From G963676655 sp963678305 (GTDB taxonomy: Bacteria; Verrucomicrobiota; Lentisphaeria; Victivallales; Victivallaceae), in NCBI GenBank assembly GCA_963678305.2, contig CAXXVV010000015.1, positions 124,001-188,000 of the forward strand: a stretch of 64,000 nucleotides of DNA. The letters run 5' to 3'. Position numbers and translations under genes: made by a program. Positions 51,901-60,252 of this stretch are shown here, piece by piece. The notes under the pieces were generated by a model. The model had not been told where the DNA came from. It saw only the letters and a program-made list of their open reading frames with translations, and ran no database searches. The stretch's first letter is position 1; each line of letters starts with the position of its first letter.

Positions 51901-52755
51901 ATGACTGATCTTGAAATAAGAACCATGTCCAGATCTGAACTGGACTGGGCGGTTGAGATGGCGGCGCGGGAAGGTTGGAACCCCGGGCTGCACGATGCGG
52001 ACGCTTTTTATGCCGCTGATCCCGATGGTTTCATGATCGCGCTCCGGAACGGTGAGCCGGTTGGTTGTGTTTCAGCGGTCGATTATGGTGATTTCGGTTT
52101 TATTGGTTTTTATATTGTTTGTGCGGGACTCCGGGGAGGGCGCATAGGCATTGAACTCGGAAATGCCGCGATGGACCGGTTGAAAGACAAGATTGTCGGG
52201 GTCGACGGTGTTTTCGATAAACAGGATGCCTATAGCCACATCGGCGGATTTGAGTATGTGTGGAGCAATATTCGTTACGTCGGCAGGAATATGTTTGCCG
52301 GGGTTCCGGGCGCTTCCGCGATCATTCCGGCGGCTGAAGTGCCGTTTGAGATAATTGAAGAGTATGACCAGCGTCATTTCCCGGTTCCCCGGCCGGAGTT
52401 TTTACGGGCATGGCTGAATTTACCGCAGTCGGTCGCGCTGGTGATGAAAGAAAATAAAGGCGACGGCATTCTGGGGTACGGAGTTATTCGCAAATGCCGG
52501 TCCGGATATAAGATCGGGCCGCTGTTTGCCGAACAGCAGATTGTGGCGGAAATGCTCTTTATCGCTTTATGCGCGACGGCTGAACCGGAGGCCGAAATTT
52601 ATCTGGACGTTCCAGACGCCAACCGGGACGCGATGACTTTGGCGCAAAGTTACAATATGGAAAAAGTATTTGGAACCGCCCGGATGTATCTGAATGGAAT
52701 TCCGGAGTTGCCGGTTGACAATATTTTTGGTATTACGACCTTTGAACTTGGATAG
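51901..52755 (+). CDS. GNAT-family N-acetyltransferase with two domains
   Basis: A 284-residue protein. The N-terminal half (about 1-140) is a GNAT domain with acetyl-CoA-binding GLRGGRIGIELGNAAM. The C-terminal half (about 150-284) resembles Acetyltransf_18, a second GNAT-like domain usually found with the first. The acetylated substrate is unknown. It starts at ATG 51901, without a strong ribosome site. Confidence 0.85.
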   Translation: MTDLEIRTMSRSELDWAVEMAAREGWNPGLHDADAFYAADPDGFMIALRNGEPVGCVSAVDYGDFGFIGFYIVCAGLRGGRIGIELGNAAMDRLKDKIVGVDGVFDKQDAYSHIGGFEYVWSNIRYVGRNMFAGVPGASAIIPAAEVPFEIIEEYDQRHFPVPRPEFLRAWLNLPQSVALVMKENKGDGILGYGVIRKCRSGYKIGPLFAEQQIVAEMLFIALCATAEPEAEIYLDVPDANRDAMTLAQSYNMEKVFGTARMYLNGIPELPVDNIFGITTFELG

Positions 52756-53108
52756 TAGTGTGAAAAATACGTTCAACACGGAGAACACGGTGTAACACGG
52801 AGAGTTGTTTATTGAGCGCTGAAAGCGCGGAACATAACAACAGCCCGGGTTGATTGAGCGCAGCGAATGAGCCCCGGGATAAAGAGCAAAAAACAAGAGA
52901 AGCCCTGTAAGGGCGACATATAATATAATGAAAGGTTAAGATTTGCAGTTTTAATCAGGGAATCCCGATTCGTGGAATTCGTGAAATTCGTGGCTGTTAC
53001 CCCACGGATAAAATAGCTGGATTAAGGTTTGCATTCGAGCAGGAACTATGCTATAATAATATAATGAGTAGCAGTGAGCATCTTATGGCATCAAAAATGA
53101 GGATAAAA
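52756..53108. repeat. Intergenic repeat fragments
   Basis: The stretch holds repeat-like words: ACACGG tracts at 52775-52800, the inverted pair CCCGGG/CCCGGG around 52843-52878, and TTCGTGG-AATTCGTGAAATTCGTGG at 52970-52995, which recurs in the tandem array at 59617-60130. No gene is seen. Confidence 0.55.
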
Positions 53109-53639
53109 ATGAAACATCCTTCAAAACGAAACAACTTTACCATGGTCGAGATCATGGTGGTCATCGCCATCATCGCCATCCTTGTCGGAATGGGGATGGC
53201 CGGATATAAAATAGCCCGGAAACGAGCCGCCGAAACAAATACCAAAGGTGCAATGCTCAAACTTAAAGTTGCGCTTGAATCATTCAAACAGAAAAATGGT
53301 TATTACCCTCAGACAAATACTTATGGAACAACTGTTAATAGTGTACCAGATAATTCTGGTGGCAATAATAATTTTAATGCTTTTATTATTCCCTCGGCAA
53401 ATGATGATAAATTGGCAAAGTTTATGAATCTTAAGGATTTTGCTGTTAACAATGCTGATGTTTACGGAACTAATACTGTGGCTGTTGACCATTATCCTTG
53501 CAAGTATAGCAATGTTAACAAAAAAGGGCGTCCCTTGATTTACATTTGTCCAGGTACTAGAAATACTGACAGTTATGACTTGTATTCGGCTGGACCGGAT
53601 GGTATTCCTGGTAATAATGACGACATATGGTCAGAGTAA
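53109..53639 (+). CDS. GspG-like pseudopilin
   Basis: A 176-residue pseudopilin, the type expected to form the shaft of a type II secretion pseudopilus. FTMVEIMVVIAIIAILVG begins near residue 12, with Glu at +5; the residue before the cleavage site is Asn rather than Gly. The C-terminal SAGPDGIPGNNDD segment is the calcium-binding end of major pseudopilins (GspG type). GAGG precedes the ATG at 53109; earlier ATGs in frame lack such a site. Confidence 0.9.
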   Translation: MKHPSKRNNFTMVEIMVVIAIIAILVGMGMAGYKIARKRAAETNTKGAMLKLKVALESFKQKNGYYPQTNTYGTTVNSVPDNSGGNNNFNAFIIPSANDDKLAKFMNLKDFAVNNADVYGTNTVAVDHYPCKYSNVNKKGRPLIYICPGTRNTDSYDLYSAGPDGIPGNNDDIWSE

Positions 53640-53644
53640 GTAAT

Positions 53645-54448
53645 ATGAACAAAAACAACATAATAAAGAAACATTACACGATCGTGGAATTACTGCTGGT
53701 GATTCTGGTTGTCGGCATCATTCTGGGAATCGGCGTTGCCGGTGTAGATAAGGTAATGGGGACTTCCGGGGTAACTGGAGCTATTCGCAATATTGGAGGA
53801 CGACTCAGTGTTGCAAGGTCATTTGCAGTGACTTCAAATCAAAAAGTTGCAGTTGTTTTTCCGATGATTGTTTACATGAGAAACAGTGGAGGAACATATG
53901 ATATTGTTAATCCCCTTGATGATACAACGGTTTTTTCATCCGCTCAAAGAGAGGAATTGAAAAATAAATATTTATTTCGTTCTCTTAGGGTTTGTGTTGT
54001 CAAATGGGTTACTGACAGATATGTGTTCCAACGCTGGTGCGAAAATGACAATTGGACATTTTTACCTAACGGGACCTATTGCAACTTTTATTTTGATGAT
54101 TCAGTAGCAACTAATAATCCGGCATTGATATATGCCGTAGACATGTCTCCGGACGGTTCCGCGGTGTCGAATCCTACAACTTTAGATAGAACCAAAGGGA
54201 TGCCGGGAATTGTTTTCTCGGCTGGCGGAGCGCTTGATCCTCAAATGGGAACTCCGGGGATAAAGATCGTTGCTTTTAAAGATAAATTTAATGCAGGAGT
54301 TGGCTCGGCAGGCAATAAGGGGACTTTTATGGCGCGGGGACTTGAGCCAAAGAGTGCCAACAGCAAGGTTGAAAAAGGTTGGATATATTCTATCAATCCG
54401 TTTACCGGCCTCGGCACTTATGAGAAAACTGCGACGGAAGGATTATAA
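53645..54448 (+). CDS. GspH-like pseudopilin
   Basis: A 267-residue minor pseudopilin. The helix YTIVELLLVILVVGIILGIG starts near residue 11 with Glu at +5; His precedes the predicted cleavage site. The soluble part has a GspH/FimT-like feel (ARSFAVTSNQKVAV) and is beta-rich. It lies 5 bp after the GspG-like gene. Confidence 0.82.
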   Translation: MNKNNIIKKHYTIVELLLVILVVGIILGIGVAGVDKVMGTSGVTGAIRNIGGRLSVARSFAVTSNQKVAVVFPMIVYMRNSGGTYDIVNPLDDTTVFSSAQREELKNKYLFRSLRVCVVKWVTDRYVFQRWCENDNWTFLPNGTYCNFYFDDSVATNNPALIYAVDMSPDGSAVSNPTTLDRTKGMPGIVFSAGGALDPQMGTPGIKIVAFKDKFNAGVGSAGNKGTFMARGLEPKSANSKVEKGWIYSINPFTGLGTYEKTATEGL

Positions 54449-54454
54449 TTAATC

Positions 54455-55153
54455 ATGAATAAGATTATTAAGCATTATTACAATATGATTGAAGTAGTCC
54501 TGGCTATGGGGATTATCGCGGTTGGGATGACTAGTATTATGGGATTATTCCCAGTCGGAATTAATGCTTCCAGGGATGCGGTGGGGTATAATACTTCCGT
54601 TGAAATGGGGAGTAATTTGATTTCTTACATGCGTGCTTATGCTAGTCGCAATCCAAGTAACTTTGATAATCTTTTCTCTTCCAGCGTTTCTTCTTCTTTA
54701 TCAAACTCTCTTATGAACAGTTTGACGGTTTCAACAATAGACTCCTATTCGCAGACATTTGTCAATGAGTTGAAATTAAATGCCAGTGGGAATGTAATTC
54801 TTAATTCCAGTACTAATTTTGATAAAAGAGCGACAGGGGTTTACCAGTTGCATGAGTCGTCGATTACGACTGCTGGAAGAAAGGTTTATTATCTTGTAAA
54901 AGGCCCGGTGGATTCGAGTGGTGATCCAACGACCTGGAAACATGATTTTGCCGCGATGGCGATCGTCTGGAAATCTCAGGTTGCAAGTCCGGTACCAGGC
55001 TCCAATAGTGCTACTATTGCTGATAGCAGTTATTCAAAACTGGCTGGACTCAACATCGAATTGAGTTGGCCATTGGCGTTGAATTATGAAGAACGAGAGA
55101 AACAGTATTTTTATATTGAATTGAAAAAGCCGAAATTTAATTTACAGGACTGA
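54455..55153 (+). CDS. GspI/PilV-like pseudopilin
   Basis: A 232-residue minor pseudopilin with YNMIEVVLAMGIIAVGMTSI near residues 9-28 (Glu at +5, Tyr before the site) and LFPVGINASRDA after the helix, as in PilV/GspI-like proteins. It follows the previous gene by 6 bp. The Ser/Asn-rich middle part has no known domain. Confidence 0.82.
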   Translation: MNKIIKHYYNMIEVVLAMGIIAVGMTSIMGLFPVGINASRDAVGYNTSVEMGSNLISYMRAYASRNPSNFDNLFSSSVSSSLSNSLMNSLTVSTIDSYSQTFVNELKLNASGNVILNSSTNFDKRATGVYQLHESSITTAGRKVYYLVKGPVDSSGDPTTWKHDFAAMAIVWKSQVASPVPGSNSATIADSSYSKLAGLNIELSWPLALNYEEREKQYFYIELKKPKFNLQD

Positions 55154-55155
55154 CC

Positions 55156-56025
55156 ATGATTTTGCTGAAAAATAATAAACAAAATAAAGGCTGCCGGTTT
55201 TTTACCTTGGTTGAATTGATGGTCAGCATGTTTTTGTTCCTGGTTATCATGGCGATTGTCGCCCGGTATTTTGCCGCGGCTAACCGGGCCTGGCGGATTA
55301 CCGCCAGAAAAAACGAAGTTTATGCCAATGCTCGTGTCGCTTTGGATTTGATGGTTCGTGATTTACAGGGGGCTATGTATAATAATGACTGGACTGTCCC
55401 CGGTCGGGGAATTTATCCTTTTTTTCATTATAATCCAGGCACCAGTGCCGCGACCGGAGAACAACTTTGCATGATCACGCAAACTCCGTTGACCCCTTTG
55501 GGCGCAACCTCCAATGTTTGCGAAGTTCGATATAGTTATTACCGGGATAACAACGATTATGCAACCGGTACGGAAGATACAAGAAGGGAAAATGAATTTT
55601 GGCTTGTTCGGTCCTGTACCCCCAATAAAAACTCGACCGGTGCTGATAATGGAGCCTATGATTTTGCAGCCAATCCTATTGATAAAATATCTTCAGGGAC
55701 TCTTACATGGCGGGGCGCTGCAGTTGTAGGTAATATCTTCAATTCATCAAATGCCTGGCAGAAAGTTATTCCTCATGTTATGAATTTGGAGTTTAAATGC
55801 TATAAAAGCGACTTAACTATTCAAAACGCACTTACTGCCAGTACGATTACCGGTTCAGATTTTCCGGTGCGAGTCAAAGTTGTCCTTACTGTTTTAGATG
55901 ACGCTTCGTTTATTAAATACAGAACCCTTAGAGATGCTGGTGCATCTTCCGCCGCTCAGTTTCTGAGTGACAACCAATTGACTTTTTCAAGAACTGTGTA
56001 TATGAGAACAAAAGAAAGTTTTTGA
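55156..56025 (+). CDS. GspJ/PilW-like pseudopilin
   Basis: A 289-residue minor pseudopilin with FTLVELMVSMFLFLVIMAIV near residues 16-35, preceded by Phe. ARVALDLMVRDLQGA after the helix is the typical GspJ/PilW segment. Length and position in the cluster (third minor pseudopilin before the large GspK-like gene) match the GspH-I-J-K order. Confidence 0.85.
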   Translation: MILLKNNKQNKGCRFFTLVELMVSMFLFLVIMAIVARYFAAANRAWRITARKNEVYANARVALDLMVRDLQGAMYNNDWTVPGRGIYPFFHYNPGTSAATGEQLCMITQTPLTPLGATSNVCEVRYSYYRDNNDYATGTEDTRRENEFWLVRSCTPNKNSTGADNGAYDFAANPIDKISSGTLTWRGAAVVGNIFNSSNAWQKVIPHVMNLEFKCYKSDLTIQNALTASTITGSDFPVRVKVVLTVLDDASFIKYRTLRDAGASSAAQFLSDNQLTFSRTVYMRTKESF

Positions 56026-56029
56026 TGCC

Positions 56030-58978
56030 ATGTATAAAAGAATAAAAAAATATATCATTTCAAAAAAGGGTGAGCGTGGGGTTGCCGTACTATTTGCTCT
56101 AACCTTTATGGCATTACTTTTGGTTATGGCTTTGTCGTTTGCCGCAAATTCTTTGCTTGATCAGAAAGTGGCATATAATAACGCCAGTGCTTCTGCAGCT
56201 GATATGGTGGCGGAATCGGCCCTGAACAGAATTGTGTCATTGGCTGAACTTTATTGTCCTGACACTGACGATGTCATGGTTAGTCGTGATTCCGCTGGAA
56301 GTAATGACGATTTGACTGGAGATGATTCTTATTTTCAGGGAATTACGTATAATGGAGAGATAGTTCTTCCTACAACTAAAAAGCCAGATGGATCTGTTAA
56401 TCCGGATTGGACCACTTATGTCAATTCAAAAATTAAAAATGATATTAATTGGATATATGTAAAGAGACTTATGACAGATGGAACGACCCAGCAAATATTC
56501 GGACGTTATGCTTATGCCATTATTCCGGAAGGACTCCTGACGCCGTCAAAATTAGTCAAGGATACTCTTACTGAATATACTTATCCTGAATTGCGTTTTG
56601 GTAATGAAATTAATGAAATCAATATTCGATCACTTGATACAACTTATTTTGATGCTACAAGAACGCCTTATTTTGATTACACAGGAATGACGAGTTCTCT
56701 TATGCCTGGTTGTGCAAATTGGATTTCTTTACAAAATATCTTGAGAACAATACCAGTATCCGCCTATGCGGATCAACAGGCTTTCCGTACCTGGTTTATT
56801 CCTAATGCCGCGCAGGAAAGAGAAGCGTACTGGATTGATTTAAATAATGATAACATTATTAACCCTGGTGTTGATGTCAATGGCGATGGCACAATTGATT
56901 CTACAGGAGATGTTGAACTATTTCAGCGTTTTAATTTAACCGGAACAAGTTCTGATGTAACTGCATCGGGGTATGACCCTTCAACAGATACAAATAATTT
57001 ATGGCGATATATTAGGCTTAATGGCGTGAATAACATGTATAAATTTATTTTGCTTGACTCAAATGGAGACGGAACCCGTGATTTGACTCCAACGTACTGG
57101 CAAAATAATGCTGATGATACTGCGTATAGTACTGCAACTCGAATTCCCGGTTTGCTTTGGCTGGCTAATTTCAATGACGGAGTAGGTACATTTGCTAATA
57201 TTACCGACCGTCGCAGGCAGATCGCGGCAAATTTGGTTGATTACTGTGACACAGATAGTGTTGCTACATCAGATTCAACAGACTGGACCACTACGCTCCC
57301 CAATTTTACCGGTAACGATAAAACCCGTTATATAAATGAATTTGGCGCGGAAGCAACATTTCTTCTGACTGTTACTGAGAATACGAGTAATACGAATAAA
57401 TGGGATGCAGAAGTAACGATGTCTGCTAAGTTTACAACTGAACTTATTAATATGTATGGTCTTAGCGCTCAAACTGATTTATCTTTGACTGTTGTAGGGT
57501 CCATTACGGCGAATATTGATTTTACAGGTTCAAACACTGCTGTATTAACCATTCCATTAAATGGGACCTATGCCATCTTTAACAATGTTTCTCCGCAAAG
57601 TGATACCGGTACGGACAGGTATGCTACAACCTCTTTATCTATTAGCACGCCTGTTTCTGATTCAGATACCGGAATACCTAAAGGATTGCTTTCAAATGGA
57701 ACAGTTCAGATTTCAAGTGTCCAACTATCTATAACCAGTCTTGTTCTAAAAGCCGGGGCAGACCATATTGATTGTGCAAAAATAAATGCAACTACTGCTT
57801 ATTCAACTCCTTTTGCTGTTGTTGATACCGGGGGATTGGGGGGGGCCACCAGCGAGACTCATTATGTGACTTTTTCTTTTCAGGCTGACGATCCACGTCA
57901 GAATTTAAATGCAGGGGACTGGAGTGCGGTCAGTGCCGTACTGGATGCCGCAACTACTGCTGCTAAAGCAGGTACACTTGGGGATACCAATAGTAGTGTG
58001 ACTGCCAGTACAACTTCTACTACCGATGACGCGGAAGCATTTGACAGTCTCTCGACGGTATATATTCGTAATGCTCCAATGCGTTCGCCGTGGGAACTGG
58101 GATTTATTCATCGCGGAGCAAAATGGCAAACTTTAAACTTGAAAGCATATAATACTACTTTGGCAATAGGGCCTGTTTCCGGAGGGTCAACGCCATACGC
58201 AAGCGGCGATGCAAATATTCTTGATCAAATAAAAATGACGGATGAACCCAAGAGTCCTGTAAAAGTTAATATTGCCACAAGCCGGACAGATGTTCTTCAA
58301 GCTTTATTTCATAATATAAAGATTAATACGGGCCTGGTTATACCTCCAGCACCTCCAGTAGTTTATAAAAGCTATCCGTATCCCTCCGGTCAATCTGGTG
58401 AAGCCGATATTCCAGGAGCGGTTCCCACTGTGACTGACGCAAATACTATTGGTTTATCCGGTACAGCTATCGCTATAAATCCCAGTGGAGCCACTGGAGC
58501 GGAGAAGCTTGCTATAGATGTTGCGGGTACAACAAAGAATACTTCAGCAACAGCATGGAAAACACGCGCAGCTGTAGCCAATGTATCTCAACTGACGAAT
58601 GGAACCTGTGGTGTGACCCAAGCAAGTGACGCGACAAAAGAGGAACTGATAGGGAAATTTATTAACCTTACCAAGGTTTCTTTAAAGTGTGCAAATGATC
58701 CTTCGGCATTTTATGCAATGGGTATAAATTCACCTGATTACTTTACTGTTATTATTGTAGCTCAAACCATTAAGGATATTGGTGGAAATATTACCATAAG
58801 AAAGAATGATGGTGGAACTATACGGTCTCGAACAGTTCAATACGGAACTTTTGACTATGACAGTACATATGATTTGTATTATGACGAAATCGTTTCAACA
58901 AGAAAATTGCTTGCACGCATCTATCGAGACCCTTTTACCGGTAAATGTAAGATTGTCAGCTACAGCTACTTGGATTGA
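56030..58978 (+). CDS. Very large GspK/PilX-like protein
   Basis: A 982-residue protein with a short basic start and one membrane helix (GVAVLFALTFMALLLVMALS, about residues 17-36) of the PilX/GspK type; here the site is preceded by Gly. GspK proteins usually have around 320 residues, so this one is about three times as long. The remainder is Thr/Ser/Asn-rich, as in surface proteins. An EF-hand or dockerin-like calcium motif, DLNNDN...DVNGDGTID, lies at 270-290, and another DSNGDG near 345. It may cap a pseudopilus with an adhesive tip. No strong ribosome site is seen. Confidence 0.82.
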   Translation: MYKRIKKYIISKKGERGVAVLFALTFMALLLVMALSFAANSLLDQKVAYNNASASAADMVAESALNRIVSLAELYCPDTDDVMVSRDSAGSNDDLTGDDSYFQGITYNGEIVLPTTKKPDGSVNPDWTTYVNSKIKNDINWIYVKRLMTDGTTQQIFGRYAYAIIPEGLLTPSKLVKDTLTEYTYPELRFGNEINEINIRSLDTTYFDATRTPYFDYTGMTSSLMPGCANWISLQNILRTIPVSAYADQQAFRTWFIPNAAQEREAYWIDLNNDNIINPGVDVNGDGTIDSTGDVELFQRFNLTGTSSDVTASGYDPSTDTNNLWRYIRLNGVNNMYKFILLDSNGDGTRDLTPTYWQNNADDTAYSTATRIPGLLWLANFNDGVGTFANITDRRRQIAANLVDYCDTDSVATSDSTDWTTTLPNFTGNDKTRYINEFGAEATFLLTVTENTSNTNKWDAEVTMSAKFTTELINMYGLSAQTDLSLTVVGSITANIDFTGSNTAVLTIPLNGTYAIFNNVSPQSDTGTDRYATTSLSISTPVSDSDTGIPKGLLSNGTVQISSVQLSITSLVLKAGADHIDCAKINATTAYSTPFAVVDTGGLGGATSETHYVTFSFQADDPRQNLNAGDWSAVSAVLDAATTAAKAGTLGDTNSSVTASTTSTTDDAEAFDSLSTVYIRNAPMRSPWELGFIHRGAKWQTLNLKAYNTTLAIGPVSGGSTPYASGDANILDQIKMTDEPKSPVKVNIATSRTDVLQALFHNIKINTGLVIPPAPPVVYKSYPYPSGQSGEADIPGAVPTVTDANTIGLSGTAIAINPSGATGAEKLAIDVAGTTKNTSATAWKTRAAVANVSQLTNGTCGVTQASDATKEELIGKFINLTKVSLKCANDPSAFYAMGINSPDYFTVIIVAQTIKDIGGNITIRKNDGGTIRSRTVQYGTFDYDSTYDLYYDEIVSTRKLLARIYRDPFTGKCKIVSYSYLD

Positions 58979-58979
58979 T

Positions 58980-59525
58980 ATGATGAAGCAATATATTATA
59001 TTTATTTTAACTATTCTATTTTTTATCAACCTTTATGCCGCGGAAGAGCTTCTGGTCAAGGGTGATATGAACTTAACTCCGGAAAGTACTTCGCAGGCTT
59101 TGAATAGTTGTATGAAGCAAATCAAGACAGGAGACAAAGGAAAGCCGTTGCCGTTGGTATATTACAGCTTTTTTTCAGGACGAGTTGACAAGTGGTATAA
59201 ATATAAATATTTTGAGGCTGACACCGGATATACTAAAGGCTGGATTTTAACTGTTAAGAAATATTTTGACTACATGGGCCAATGTGCCAATTTCTGTGAT
59301 CTTGCCCGTGCCAATAAAACTTACGATACTCCGGCTACGGATAAGGTCAAGAAAAACTTTTTGGCTGCATACAAGAAGCTTCAGGAAATTATCGATAACC
59401 CGGTTAAGGTTGATAAGAGACAACTTCGTGTTCTGCGGCGCAAGAAGCAGGAATGGTTGAAATACGAGTTGCGTAAATTGAAAGAAAAACAAGAATACGA
59501 ACGCCGTCGTAACGGCGGCCGCTGA
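58980..59525 (+). CDS. Exported hypothetical protein at the end of the pseudopilin cluster
   Basis: A 181-residue protein with a signal peptide (about 1-20, ending NLYA-AEE) and a soluble part without recognised domains that ends in a Lys/Arg/Glu-rich helix. It starts one base after the GspK-like stop; earlier ATGs in the frame lie inside that gene. The tight spacing makes it part of the operon. Confidence 0.72.
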   Translation: MMKQYIIFILTILFFINLYAAEELLVKGDMNLTPESTSQALNSCMKQIKTGDKGKPLPLVYYSFFSGRVDKWYKYKYFEADTGYTKGWILTVKKYFDYMGQCANFCDLARANKTYDTPATDKVKKNFLAAYKKLQEIIDNPVKVDKRQLRVLRRKKQEWLKYELRKLKEKQEYERRRNGGR

Positions 59526-59616
59526 TCCTTTTTTTGACCTCTGGCAGTGAAATGAGCGCGAGCATTGCTCGGGGCAACACCCGGAAAAATAAAACCATAT
59601 TCTTTTGTTCTTCATG

Positions 59617-60130
59617 TCCTCCATGGTGAAAACTCCCCAATTCGTGAAAATTCGTGAAATTCGTGGCTCAAAAATCACTTAACCACGAAACGCACGAAAA
59701 ACCACGAAAAATCCAGTTATAGATTTCTGCGTAGCAGAAAAATAAATTCAGTCTCTGTGTTACTCCGCGTCCTCCGAGGTGAAAACTTCCCCATCCGTGA
59801 AAATCCGTGGCTCAAAAATCACTTAACCACGAAACACACGAAAAACCACGAAAAATCCAGTTATAGATTTCTGCATAGCAGAAAAATAAATTCAGTCTCC
59901 GTGTTACTCCGCGTCCTCCGTGGTGAAAACTTCCCAATTCGTGAAAATTCGTGAAATTCGTGGCTCAATCATCACTTAACCACGAAACGCACGAAAAACC
60001 ACGAAAAATCCTGTTATAGATTTCTGCATAGCAGAAAAATAAATTCAGTCTCCGTGTTACTCCGCGTCCTCCGTGGTGAAATCTTACATTTGAAGTAACT
60101 CATGTGAAAATCCGTGAAATCGGTGGCTAA
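59617..60130. repeat. Tandem 153/144/153-bp repeats with internal inverted arms
   Basis: Three near-identical units (59617-59769, 59770-59913, 59914-60066) and a partial fourth. Each unit has three TTCGTG-type words on one side and three CACGAA-type words on the other of a short spacer, plus a perfect TTTCTGC-RTA-GCAGAAA hairpin. The middle unit is 9 bp shorter, having lost one TTCGTG word. A fragment of the same repeat lies at 52970-52995, so it is an interspersed family. Confidence 0.8.
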
Positions 60131-60208
60131 AAAAGTTGCAAGAACGTCAAAACGGTTGTAGATTACAGTTTGGAAATTTACGTAATCATTGTTGTTGGTT
60201 GTTATGCT

Positions 60209-60236
60209 CACAACTCACAACTCACAACTCACAACT
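60209..60236. repeat. Four tandem copies of CACAACT
   Basis: A perfect 7-bp repeat occurs four times immediately upstream of the ilvD ribosome site; copy-number change here could alter ilvD expression. Confidence 0.75.
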
Positions 60237-60252
60237 GATATGAGGACCCATC

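Larger units (their letters stand above)
59526..60252. other. Gene-free repeat region
   Basis: About 730 bp without a gene. It holds the tandem hairpin repeats at 59617-60130, a short unique stretch, and the 7-bp tandem repeat just before ilvD. Reading frames here are translations of the repeats. Confidence 0.7.

Noticed and set aside
59757..59954. Reading frames in the tandem repeats
   Set aside because: They only translate the repeat units and lack start signals.
59617..60130. CRISPR array
   Set aside because: Units are 144-153 bp and identical throughout, without short repeats separated by unique spacers, and no cas genes are near.
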